In this document: positions 7,267-13,935 of the stretch, piece by piece | Layout of the letters: each line of letters starts with the position of its first letter | How positions within the stretch are numbered: the first letter of the stretch is position 1 | NCBI RefSeq assembly: GCF_900106775.1 | Contig: NZ_FNNQ01000009.1 | Location: forward strand, 94,564-158,563 | Reading direction: 5' to 3' | Source of the DNA: Marininema mesophilum | GTDB taxonomy: Bacteria > Bacillota > Bacilli > Thermoactinomycetales > DSM-45169 | DNA length: 64,000 nt | Made by a program: the position numbers and the translations under genes | The notes under the pieces: model-generated | The model's database searches: none | Seen by the model: only the letters and a program-made list of their open reading frames with translations | Told to the model about the DNA's origin: nothing

Positions 7267-7680
7267 TTATTTCCCTCCTGGGATATTTTTAAATATATCT
7301 ACCACCCATTGGCCATCTCCCGTTTTATGTCTTACTTCAATTCTATCAGGACGCTTTGAATCCCCTTTATATTTTGGGTTTATTTTCACATGTACCTCTT
7401 GCCCATCTTTGAGAGATGCAGCCCATGCATTCTCCATCTTCTTCCATGCACCTCTGTTTAAATTCGCATTCATTGGGACTAGATTATCAATATTACCTGA
7501 TCCGCCAAAGATACTGGCCAATAAATGTCCTCCATCATCATCAGATAATCGACCTTCACCACCCACTTTAGTTTGAGCATAACCATTTCTTTTCCCGTTA
7601 TTTAGCTGAATTTTAGCTTCAGAACTAGATATACGTAACGCATTTGGAAAGTGGCCAACGAATATATGGAAAGTCGGTGA
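7267..7680 (-). pseudogene. Orphan toxin tip: DNA/RNA non-specific endonuclease domain (YeeF-CT-like)
   Basis: An open frame of 137 codons without a start codon at its 5' end (in-frame TAG at 7681-7683). It carries KIQLNNGKRNGYAQTKVGGE, SDDDGGHLLASIFGGSGNID with NLVPMNANLNRG, then AWKKMENAWAASLKDGQEVHV and KRPDRIEVRH. This is the Endonuclea_NS_2-type fold found as the C-terminal tip of LXG/YeeF and CDI toxins, with the GDDGGH-like catalytic block (here SDDDGGH). The N-terminal delivery part is missing. Its stop is two bases from the YezG start, the usual tip-immunity pairing. It looks like a displaced tip cassette that could recombine onto a full-length toxin. Confidence 0.8.
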
Positions 7681-7747
7681 CTAAGCGGCCAGTGGGTCGC
7701 TTTTTAGTTTGAGTTGTTTCGCAAAAACATCCCCATTTTTACCCCAT

Positions 7748-7784
7748 AAAAAGAGTGTGGAGATAATCGGCTTCTCCACACTCT
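7748..7784 (-). terminator. Terminator of the ETX/MTX2 toxin gene
   Basis: A 12-bp perfect stem (AGAGTGTGGAGA and its complement) with a 9-base loop, followed on the minus strand by TTTTTATGGGG. Confidence 0.8.
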
Positions 7785-7797
7785 AGTATTGAATCAC

Positions 7798-8874
7798 TTA
7801 TTTTTTCGCAACTACGTCCTCTTTTTTTATGGGGATGGTATAGCTATAGGAGTTTGTTCCCTTACTATCGTTCGATTTTGCTAACTTGGGTAGGTCCATT
7901 TTTGCTGACTTGGGTAGGGATTCTTTGATTTTATCGATATCTGATTGCTTGAGAAACCTGGGTTGTCCTGAATCTATATCATATAGTTTTGTCTCAACTT
8001 TATAATCAGAACCAAACTCTTGTTCTATTGTACCCTCACCTTTGATACGAATGTTCTCTCCCTCAAGTTTCATGGAATCTGGAAGTACCCAATTACTTTG
8101 ACCAAATACTTGAGATACAGAACGTACCGAATAATATTTTGAAGGAAAGAAGGGCGGCTCATTAGGGTTCGTTAGAGTTATTTTATCGTAACCACGCCAA
8201 ACCGACCTATCGGTAGACCAAACTTGAAGTAGCGATTCCAAAGTGGCTGGCACCTTATATTTTTCTCGTAGTAATTGGACCTTTACTTCCGCTCTAGTGC
8301 GTTTTGGAACAAAGGTGCGTTGGGCTGGTGATGTATAGGTTCTAGAGGTGGAGGTTGATTTCGTATCCGCCTGGCTCCAACTAAACTCTGCAGAAGTTTG
8401 AAACCCTATCCCAATCGAATCCTTTTTGATCGTCCAAGGAACTGAAATCCCCGATGACACTTTCCAACCCTTAGTGGTTGTCGTGCTTGTAGCGTCAGTA
8501 AAAGTTTCTGTAAACGATTGCGTGTCCATATTAGGCTGGTCTTGTGTATAGCTGTAGTTAGAAAGAGAAGCTGAACCCATATACGAAAGGGCGCTTGATA
8601 TTTTCTCCACGTTTTCTGTTCCTGGAGTGACAATTGAATTTTTCTCTTCAAACTTGTTAATATCATTTCTTCCCGAAACGTCCCTCATAAATAATCTTGT
8701 AGACAGTTTACCTACATTTGGATCGCTAAAGCCATACTTTTCAATGTTTTGATTGACTACATCTTCGATATTATTTTCTGCCGCAAAGGCTTTTGAGTTC
8801 AAACCGATTCCACTACTCGCAATGAGGGCAAAGGTCGACACGAAAACTACTGATTTTTCCCATGCATTTTTCAT
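7798..8874 (-). CDS. Secreted ETX/MTX2-type beta pore-forming toxin
   Basis: 358 residues. A Sec signal peptide covers about residues 1-32 (MKNAWEKSVV, hydrophobic core, AFAAE). Residues 105-215 carry the aerolysin-type pore module. It contains alternating Ser/Thr-rich strands (QSFTETFTDATSTTTTKGWK, SSGISVPWTIKKDSIGIGF, SWSQADTKSTSTSRTYT) and then QRTFVPKRTRAEVKVQLLREKY. This is the pattern of the epsilon-toxin/Mtx2 family, which forms beta-barrel pores in animal cell membranes after proteolytic activation. The Lys-rich C-terminus could be the activation tail. The start follows AAAGGAGGATAAA. It has its own terminator and an AT-rich upstream region. The target host cannot be read from the sequence. 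Confidence 0.85.
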   Translation of the reverse strand: MKNAWEKSVVFVSTFALIASSGIGLNSKAFAAENNIEDVVNQNIEKYGFSDPNVGKLSTRLFMRDVSGRNDINKFEEKNSIVTPGTENVEKISSALSYMGSASLSNYSYTQDQPNMDTQSFTETFTDATSTTTTKGWKVSSGISVPWTIKKDSIGIGFQTSAEFSWSQADTKSTSTSRTYTSPAQRTFVPKRTRAEVKVQLLREKYKVPATLESLLQVWSTDRSVWRGYDKITLTNPNEPPFFPSKYYSVRSVSQVFGQSNWVLPDSMKLEGENIRIKGEGTIEQEFGSDYKVETKLYDIDSGQPRFLKQSDIDKIKESLPKSAKMDLPKLAKSNDSKGTNSYSYTIPIKKEDVVAKK

Positions 8875-9239
8875 GACTCTTTTTATCCTCCTTTAATGGG
8901 TCCCCTTTTTTAATGGTCCTCCTTTCTTAAGTCAATAATATAAGGGATTTATTTGTTTTTAGCAATAAAAATACTTTCTATTTATGTTAAAATATATGTA
9001 ATTTAATTGTTATATATCATATTTAATAAAAATAATTCTGTATTATAACAAAATGTCCAACCCCGCTATATATCTTCCTTTTTCATTCAGTAAGTCGATA
9101 GAATTAATACGAGTAGCCAAAAACATTTTCTAAATAAATAACTTCACAATTATTATAGTTTCATAATTAAGTTATTAATGTATATTTTAACATAATAGAT
9201 ATATACAGGTCTTTCCCTGCTCTACGGTGATTGTACCCA
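8875..9239. other. AT-rich intergenic region upstream of the ETX/MTX2 gene
   Basis: About 365 bases, very AT-rich, with runs of TATATA and AAATAA. It must hold the promoter of the toxin gene, but I could not pick out one convincing -35/-10 pair. No reading frame of note was seen. Confidence 0.5.
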
Positions 9240-9362
9240 CTAGACCTTAGCCGGTTTTTTATAGATAACCCACAATAAACTAACGAACTGGAGCATGATT
9301 AATATGACGAGATGGTTTCCAATTGACATCATTGCCAAGAGTGAAACTGTTCCACTGATCAC
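9240..9362 (-). CDS. Possible small membrane peptide
   Basis: From a GTG at 9362 the frame gives about 40 residues, almost all one hydrophobic helix (SGTVSLLAMMSIGNHLVILI, LQFVSLLWVIY) ending KKPAKV. The open frame continues upstream to a TAA at 9396-9398 without a better start, and no clear ribosome binding site is present. It may be a truncated gene or a real small membrane protein of the same unit as the gene at 9479-9724. Confidence 0.3.
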   Translation of the reverse strand: MISGTVSLLAMMSIGNHLVILIMLQFVSLLWVIYKKPAKV

Positions 9363-9478
9363 AATACTAATAATTAGGACAGTGACCTTTTTCTTTTAAC
9401 CCCCCAAATACTTAGTGGTAGTGTTAACACATCCTAAAACCCGAAGTGCCAGAGTTCATTCCTGTGGATAACATATAG

Positions 9479-9724
9479 TTACTGGAATATATGTATATTA
9501 AAATATTCTAAGGAAATAATCGCTACACCAGCTATTAAGTTTAGGAATCCCCAAATCCAACTTCTTTCTATAAATCCTTGTATTGATGATAGTATTGGCG
9601 CAACTGTGACACCATACATAACAAAATGAGAATCTTTTCCTGTACAAAAATCAGCTATGATACCAACTATCACCGCTGCTACTCCAATATAGTAAATTAT
9701 TTTCCATCTTTTCTTATTATCCAA
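9479..9724 (-). CDS. Small membrane protein of unknown function
   Basis: 81 residues from TTG 9724, preceded by GAGAGGAGGAAGG. After a basic N-terminus (DNKKRWK) there are three hydrophobic segments (IIYYIGVAAVIVGIIADF, VMYGVTVAPILSSI, WGFLNLIAGVAIISLEYF). No family is recognised. It stands between the ETX-like toxin and the palindrome at 9921. Whether it relates to the toxin island is not known. Confidence 0.55.
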   Translation of the reverse strand: MDNKKRWKIIYYIGVAAVIVGIIADFCTGKDSHFVMYGVTVAPILSSIQGFIERSWIWGFLNLIAGVAIISLEYFNIHIFQ

Positions 9725-9920
9725 TCTACCTTCCTCCTCTCTACTAAAATTAATACCATATATATAAAATTAGCACAAGATAAAGACCATTATAGTCATC
9801 TTTTTCTTAATTCCATTCAGAAATTCCAATTTGCCCTTTAACGTTTTTTGAACCGGCCTTATTTAAAGGATTTTTTCCGATTAATAATCTACCCATCTTT
9901 ATTCTTGATGGTGCATTTAT

Positions 9921-9962
9921 ATAGAGCCTCCTTTGATAGGATCCTATCAAAGGAGGCTCTAT
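9921..9962. repeat. 42-bp perfect palindrome with no loop
   Basis: Two 21-base arms, starting ATAGAGCCTCC and meeting at a central GGATCC, are exact reverse complements with no spacer. As RNA it would be a very strong bidirectional hairpin; as DNA it could extrude a cruciform or bind a dimeric protein. The T tract expected of an intrinsic terminator is weak on both sides (TTTCC on plus, ATAAATG on minus). Confidence 0.9.
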
Positions 9963-10005
9963 TTCCTACTATTTTAGCGATATATCATTTCCTCTAACAA
10001 ATCTT

Positions 10006-10140
10006 CTATTTCAATATATTTCGTATGATCTCCACATTAGCCTTTGTATTATCCGCCAACAACATCTCATCGTGAATGCCAATGCCTTGATACTCCACAT
10101 AAACCTGTGCCATATCTACCCTATTAATCTGACGGAACAT
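10006..10140 (-). pseudogene. Gene remnant of unknown family
   Basis: A 44-residue frame from ATG 10140 (MFRQINRVDMAQVYVEYQ, then GIGIHDEMLLADNTKANVE, ending IIRNILK) has protein-like composition, with an amphipathic C-terminal helix. It has no ribosome binding site, and the frame stays open for a further 60 or more AT-rich bases upstream. It reads like the C-terminal end of a lost gene. I do not recognise it. Confidence 0.3.
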
Positions 10141-10352
10141 GTCGAGACACAAGAAAACACACTTCAACAAAAAGGGAAATATAGGATCTATATAAAATAA
10201 ATACCATAGTTTAAAATATATAAATACACGATATAGAAGAAATAGGTGCGTAAGTTAACCCACTCACAGATCACTTTATTTTATTATCCGTAAAAAATCA
10301 ACTAGTCAAAACGCACAGAATATTGACAATATCGTGACATTCTTATTCTTAC

Positions 10353-10410
10353 ATGACAAAGCACTCCTAGCATGGCAGTCCTAAGAGTCATTTGTCGATT
10401 ACAGAAACAA
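10353..10410. repeat. Imperfect copy of the hairpin repeat found at 11414
   Basis: ATGACAAAGCACTCCTAGCA, then TGGCAGTCCTAAGAGTCATT, then TGTCGATTACAGAAA. This matches 11414-11471 at most positions but carries substitutions that spoil the stem. The two copies flank the haloperoxidase-like gene as direct repeats. Confidence 0.75.
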
Positions 10411-10562
10411 TTAATAGATGAACGCCAATACCACGGTCCCCTATAAAAGCCCTGTCCAATTGTGAAACTGTACATATAAATGTAAATGGAGAAAGCTTGA
10501 TCTCGATGTACTAGTGATGATATATAACGGATCACTTTTATTGTAAAATGGAGGCGTTTATT

Positions 10563-11402
10563 TTGAGCACCTATCTTCTTTGGTCAAAAACACCTTATGC
10601 TGGTCAAAAGAATCCCCCTAGGAATCCCGTAAATCCCTTAGCTGGCTCCTGGCCCACTTATTATCTAAAACGAGGAGCCGATGGAAGCTTTAAAACTCCC
10701 GGGGGTCGGCCAATTCAACTAGCCATTCGGCATCCCCGTACGATTGACTGGAACCGGCAATTAAAGATGGTTCAACACACCCTAAAGAATATCACCTCTA
10801 AACAAATCAAAATCGCAAAATTTTGGGGAGATGGACCCGCTACCAAACAATGGACACCCATTATTGATCGACTAATTGATACCTATGGTCTCACACCCCC
10901 GATGGCTGCTCGTGTGTTGACCACTACACAAGCCGCTATCAATGATACCTTTGTCGTCGTCTGGTACCTGAAATACAAATGGGATGTAGCGCGACCCGAT
11001 CAGATGGATTCGACCCTGTCGACCATTCTTTGCACACCTCGTTTTCCATCCTATCCCTCTGGTCACTCAACGATATCTGGAACCGCCGCAGAAGTCTTGA
11101 CCCACTTCTTCCCGCCCGAAGCTAAGCGGTTGGATCATATGGCTCGGGAAGATGCATTATCTAGGCGCTATGCTGGCGTTCATTTCAACGTAGACACTAA
11201 TCAAGGACTTCGTCTGGGTAAACAAATCGGACGTATTGTCGTCAACGTATTAAAAAATCAACGAAATTCCGCTGATCGACTGATTGATCCCACTCATGTC
11301 TCCAAAAAACATGCTGTGATGGGACCTCCCCCATACAAACAAGCGATGCCTTTTCCTTTCCCTCAAAAATGTAAGTCTTTGGTTACACCCACGAAAAAGT
11401 GA
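10563..11402 (+). CDS. Vanadium-dependent haloperoxidase-like / PAP2 superfamily protein
   Basis: 279 residues. The acid-phosphatase signature is present in order: KYKWDVARP (K-x6-RP), PSYPSGHSTISG (PSGH) and RRYAGVHFNVD (SR-x5-H). The arrangement, with a long N-terminal helical part and the PAP2 motifs in the C-terminal half, is that of bacterial vanadium-haloperoxidase-type proteins. No signal peptide is evident. The start is TTG 10563, spaced eight bases from GGAGG; an ATG at 10548 overlaps that site. It could be a chloride/bromide peroxidase or a phosphatase, which the motifs alone do not settle. Flanking direct repeats hint at past movement. Confidence 0.85.
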   Translation: MSTYLLWSKTPYAGQKNPPRNPVNPLAGSWPTYYLKRGADGSFKTPGGRPIQLAIRHPRTIDWNRQLKMVQHTLKNITSKQIKIAKFWGDGPATKQWTPIIDRLIDTYGLTPPMAARVLTTTQAAINDTFVVVWYLKYKWDVARPDQMDSTLSTILCTPRFPSYPSGHSTISGTAAEVLTHFFPPEAKRLDHMAREDALSRRYAGVHFNVDTNQGLRLGKQIGRIVVNVLKNQRNSADRLIDPTHVSKKHAVMGPPPYKQAMPFPFPQKCKSLVTPTKK

Positions 11403-11413
11403 CACCCTGTCCT

Positions 11414-11471
11414 GACATAACAAAGGACTCCTAGGATGGCATTCCTAAGAGTCCTTTGCCGATTAAAGAAC
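11414..11471. terminator. Shared hairpin between the haloperoxidase gene and the GNAT gene
   Basis: A long stem (CAAAGGACTCCTAGGA with its near-complement, loop TGGCAT) at 11421-11458 lies between two converging genes. T runs are short, so termination is plausible but not certain. A decayed copy is present at 10353. Confidence 0.55.
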
Positions 11472-11477
11472 CGCTCC

Positions 11478-11912
11478 CTATAACTCTTTCAAAAAAACAT
11501 AACTCTCCTTGTCATAACCCATTCGCTCCTCATAAAAGCGATGCGCATCCTTCCTAATAAAACGTGAGGTTAAAGAAACAAGTTCACAGCCTTGCTCTCT
11601 CCCCCACGCTTCAAGCTCTCCTAGTAAACGCTCCCCATATCCACAAGAGCGGCAATCACTGCGTGTCACAAGATCGTGAAGATACAAGTGCCGTCCATTG
11701 TAAAAATTAGTAGCCACTTCGATGCCTGCACAGGCAATCACTTCTCCGTCTTGCTCCAACACAAATAAACGATAGCCTGCTTCTTGCATCGGTTTCAATA
11801 GCCTAAAGTACGATTCTTCTGATAAATGGGGACGTAACTCATTGATTACAGGAAAAGCATTACGAAAATCAGCTTCGGTCTCACACTCTTTGATCGTTTT
11901 TATCTGTTCCAT
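11478..11912 (-). CDS. GNAT family N-acetyltransferase
   Basis: 144 residues from ATG 11912, chosen because GGAG lies eight bases upstream (an in-frame GTG at 11921 overlaps it). GNAT features are a beta-4 segment LFVLEQDGEVIACAGIEV, the acetyl-CoA pyrophosphate loop CRSCGYGERLLGELEAWGRE (R/Q-x-x-G-x-G/A), and the C-terminal AHRFYEERMGYDKE. The substrate is unknown; the family covers small molecules and protein N-termini. It converges on the haloperoxidase gene. Confidence 0.85.
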   Translation of the reverse strand: MEQIKTIKECETEADFRNAFPVINELRPHLSEESYFRLLKPMQEAGYRLFVLEQDGEVIACAGIEVATNFYNGRHLYLHDLVTRSDCRSCGYGERLLGELEAWGREQGCELVSLTSRFIRKDAHRFYEERMGYDKESYVFLKEL

Positions 11913-12126
11913 GGATTTCACTCCTTCTCCAAAAGCATACTAATGCAGTCTTGCTAATTCCACTACTAAAAAAATTTCAGCAGAAAAGATTGTGAGAAAC
12001 TAGATGCCTCCCGCCTTAATCAGCTCACTCTTCAATCTCTTCTTAACAATGGATATTGGCAAGAAAAAAACATCATCTTCATGATCGCATAACTTCCCTA
12101 TTCACAGGAGAATTTTCGTTAATCGT

Positions 12127-12672
12127 TCACAAATTCCATATTTTTCTGTAACCCTTTCCGGAAATTCTCCCCCATTCCAATGCTTTCGCTTCGATTTCCT
12201 TGATGAATCCATCTTTACTATCCATGTATGATTTGATATCGGTCGGAAATCGTTGGGCTGACTCCTTTTTTAGCTCTCCATAGATCCTAGCCACTTCTGG
12301 ATGTTGAATTAAATAATCTCGAAAGACCAGATGACGATGGACATCTGGGTGACCTTGGGCAAAAACATGAACATGATGGGTGCGTTCATCTTCCCCCTTG
12401 TTAAAATATCTCCGACCTGGGATCCCATATTCTCCCCACCCTTGATAACCAATTGCTTTCAAGTTCCCCGCAAGGGAATCCACTCGCTCAATCTCTCTTA
12501 CCTCGATCAGAAAATCGAGTATCGGTTTAGCCGCTAATCCAGGGACCGAAGTACTCCCGATATGATGTCCTTCTACCCATTCTGGACCAAAAGCCTCTCG
12601 TAATTGTTCGCGCTCTTCTTGAAAGCCTTCCTTCCACTGGGGATCATAATCCACCACACGTACTCTTCTCAT
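12127..12672 (-). CDS. GrpB family protein (UPF0157)
   Basis: 181 residues with VVDYDPQWKEGFQEEREQL, HHIGSTSVPGLAAKPILDFL and HHVHVFAQGHPDVHRHLVFR. These are the diagnostic blocks of GrpB, a member of the nucleotidyltransferase superfamily (G-S-T then D-x-L/I). The start is ATG 12672 behind AAAGGAGAG; an upstream in-frame ATG lacks a site. The exact reaction is not established for most members. It stands alone, facing the SR1-like locus. Confidence 0.88.
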   Translation of the reverse strand: MRRVRVVDYDPQWKEGFQEEREQLREAFGPEWVEGHHIGSTSVPGLAAKPILDFLIEVREIERVDSLAGNLKAIGYQGWGEYGIPGRRYFNKGEDERTHHVHVFAQGHPDVHRHLVFRDYLIQHPEVARIYGELKKESAQRFPTDIKSYMDSKDGFIKEIEAKALEWGRISGKGYRKIWNL

Positions 12673-12761
12673 CAGCTTCTCTCCTTTCTTTCTCATGATG
12701 TCTATTCAATGAAGTCTAGAGTTGCAGATTGTAAGCTTCATTGTAGCCTACAACCAATACA

Positions 12762-12798
12762 AAACACCAACCATCTTATCCAAAGATGGTTGGTGTTT
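12762..12798. terminator. Terminator of the SR1-like RNA
   Basis: A 16-bp perfect stem (AAACACCAACCATCTT and complement) with loop ATCCA. Read leftward it ends GGTGTTTTGTATTG, and T runs are also present on the plus strand. Confidence 0.8.
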
Positions 12799-12808
12799 TT
12801 CGCCTATC

Positions 12809-12952
12809 CTATTTATTTACAGGGACATCCATCCCCAACCCGTTCTCTTCCTTTTCACAATCGCACTGACAACACCCATATATCGTACCTGCTTTGTCCG
12901 ATTCCAGGTAGTCGATTACTTCGTCACAGGTCTTGCAAACCAGAACCTCCAT
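12809..12952 (-). CDS. SR1P-family small peptide
   Basis: 47 residues: MEVLVCKTCDEVIDYLESDK, then AGTIYGCCQCDCEKEE and an acidic tail. The C-x-x-C plus C-C-x-C-x-C pattern around ETDK/ESDK-type and TIYG segments is that of SR1P. In B. subtilis this peptide binds glyceraldehyde-3-phosphate dehydrogenase GapA and promotes its interaction with RNase J1. ATG 12952 follows GGGAGGGTGG. The message is short and CcpA-controlled by sequence, consistent with SR1 regulation by carbon source. It is too short for most gene finders. Confidence 0.85.
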   Translation of the reverse strand: MEVLVCKTCDEVIDYLESDKAGTIYGCCQCDCEKEENGLGMDVPVNK

Positions 12953-12966
12953 CGGTCCACCCTCCC

Positions 12967-12980
12967 TGTAAGCGTTTTCA
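12967..12980 (-). promoter_or_regulatory. CcpA cre site in the SR1-like locus
   Basis: TGAAAACGCTTACA on the minus strand fits the cre consensus TGWNANCGNTNWCA at every fixed position. It lies roughly 10-25 bases downstream of the expected transcription start, a roadblock position that predicts repression on glucose. Confidence 0.75.
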
Positions 12981-12996
12981 TTAGTATGTATTATTT

Positions 12997-13025
12997 ATTT
13001 TAATGTGATATACCAATGTTGTCAA
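12997..13025 (-). promoter_or_regulatory. Sigma-A promoter of the SR1-like RNA
   Basis: TTGACA at 13025-13020, a 17-base spacer and TAAAAT at 13002-12997 on the minus strand. Confidence 0.75.
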
Positions 13026-13050
13026 TAGGCGTGGATTAGAGATCAATGGG

Positions 13051-13743
13051 TTATTTCAATGCCCACTCCAATGCGGCTTCTGCATGGATCCGTGTGGTAT
13101 CGAAAATTGGAACATTGGCATCCTCTTCATTTACAAGCAAATTTATTTCAGTACAACCCAGGATGATCCCCTCTACGCCTTCATCCACCAATCCTTGCAT
13201 CACCTTCAAGTAACACTGTCTTGACTCCTCTCGTATGATTCCTTGACAAAGTTCCTCAAAAATAATGCGATGGATCTCATTCTGTTGTTCACGTTCAGGA
13301 ACGATGGTTTCAATCCTTCGATGATCCCATAGTCTCCCTCTATACGTCTCTCGTTCCATAGTGAATTGGGTACCGATCAATCCCACTTTGCGGATATCTG
13401 CTTGGTGAATGCAATCCGCTGTAGCTTCCGCAATATGGAGAAAGGGCAATGGACACCCTTGAATAATCTGATCAGCTACTTCATGCATGGTATTTGAACA
13501 AACAATGATTCCCTCCGCTCCACCTTGTCGCAATAACTCCGCCGCTTCCACTATTTTTCCGCCCATCTCTCTCCATCTACCTTGTCGTTGCAGACTTTCT
13601 ATTTCTGCAAAGTCCACGGAATAGAGTATACATTCTGCGGAATGAAAACCACCTAGACGCTTCTTCACCCCTTCATTCAGCAGTCGATAATATGTGGCCG
13701 TGGACTCCCAACTCATCCCACCAATTATCCCGATCCTTTTCAT
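13051..13743 (-). CDS. Aspartate/glutamate racemase family protein
   Basis: 230 residues with KRIGIIGGMSWESTATYY at the N-terminus, the first catalytic-Cys block IIVCSNTMH near residue 80 and the second GCTEINLLV near 195. These are the two-cysteine PLP-independent racemase signatures. It most resembles the YgeA/RacX-type branch, which makes D-amino acids, often for the cell wall or spores. ATG 13743 is chosen because AGGGGAG is nine bases upstream; ATG 13752 abuts it. The specific amino acid is not determinable here. Confidence 0.85.
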   Translation of the reverse strand: MKRIGIIGGMSWESTATYYRLLNEGVKKRLGGFHSAECILYSVDFAEIESLQRQGRWREMGGKIVEAAELLRQGGAEGIIVCSNTMHEVADQIIQGCPLPFLHIAEATADCIHQADIRKVGLIGTQFTMERETYRGRLWDHRRIETIVPEREQQNEIHRIIFEELCQGIIREESRQCYLKVMQGLVDEGVEGIILGCTEINLLVNEEDANVPIFDTTRIHAEAALEWALK

Positions 13744-13885
13744 CGGTAACATCTCCCCTATTTTTTATAAGTGGATCCATTGTAATTGACTATGACTGGA
13801 TTAATCAAAGAGGAGCGTAGATGATACCCTCCAAACCACATAAATTATCACTTTCTTCTTACCTACCTTCTCATATTACATCTAT

Positions 13886-13921
13886 AAAAAAGAAGACTCC
13901 CATGAAGGAGCCCTCTTTTTT
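13886..13921 (-). terminator. Terminator of the RND pump gene
   Basis: AAAGAGGGCTCC-ttcat-GGGAGTCTTCTTTTTT on the minus strand, 15 bases past the stop codon. Confidence 0.8.
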
Positions 13922-13935
13922 CCTCTCAGTATTCC

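Larger units (their letters stand above)
12762..12990 (-). ncRNA. SR1-like dual-function small RNA (proposed)
   Basis: A short unit of about 230 nt: a consensus sigma-A promoter (12997-13025), a cre site just after the start point, a 47-codon SR1P reading frame and a perfect terminator. This matches the organisation of B. subtilis SR1, a regulatory RNA of about 205 nt that base-pairs with ahrC mRNA and also encodes SR1P. Base-pairing activity here is inferred from architecture only. Confidence 0.6.

Noticed and set aside
10302..10535. Minus-strand frame of 77 residues before the haloperoxidase gene
   Set aside because: It runs through the decayed hairpin repeat and has no plausible site or motif; the composition looks like non-coding AT-rich sequence.
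12000..12126. Possible small gene between the GNAT and GrpB genes
   Set aside because: No frame longer than about 30 codons with a ribosome binding site on either strand; treated as intergenic.
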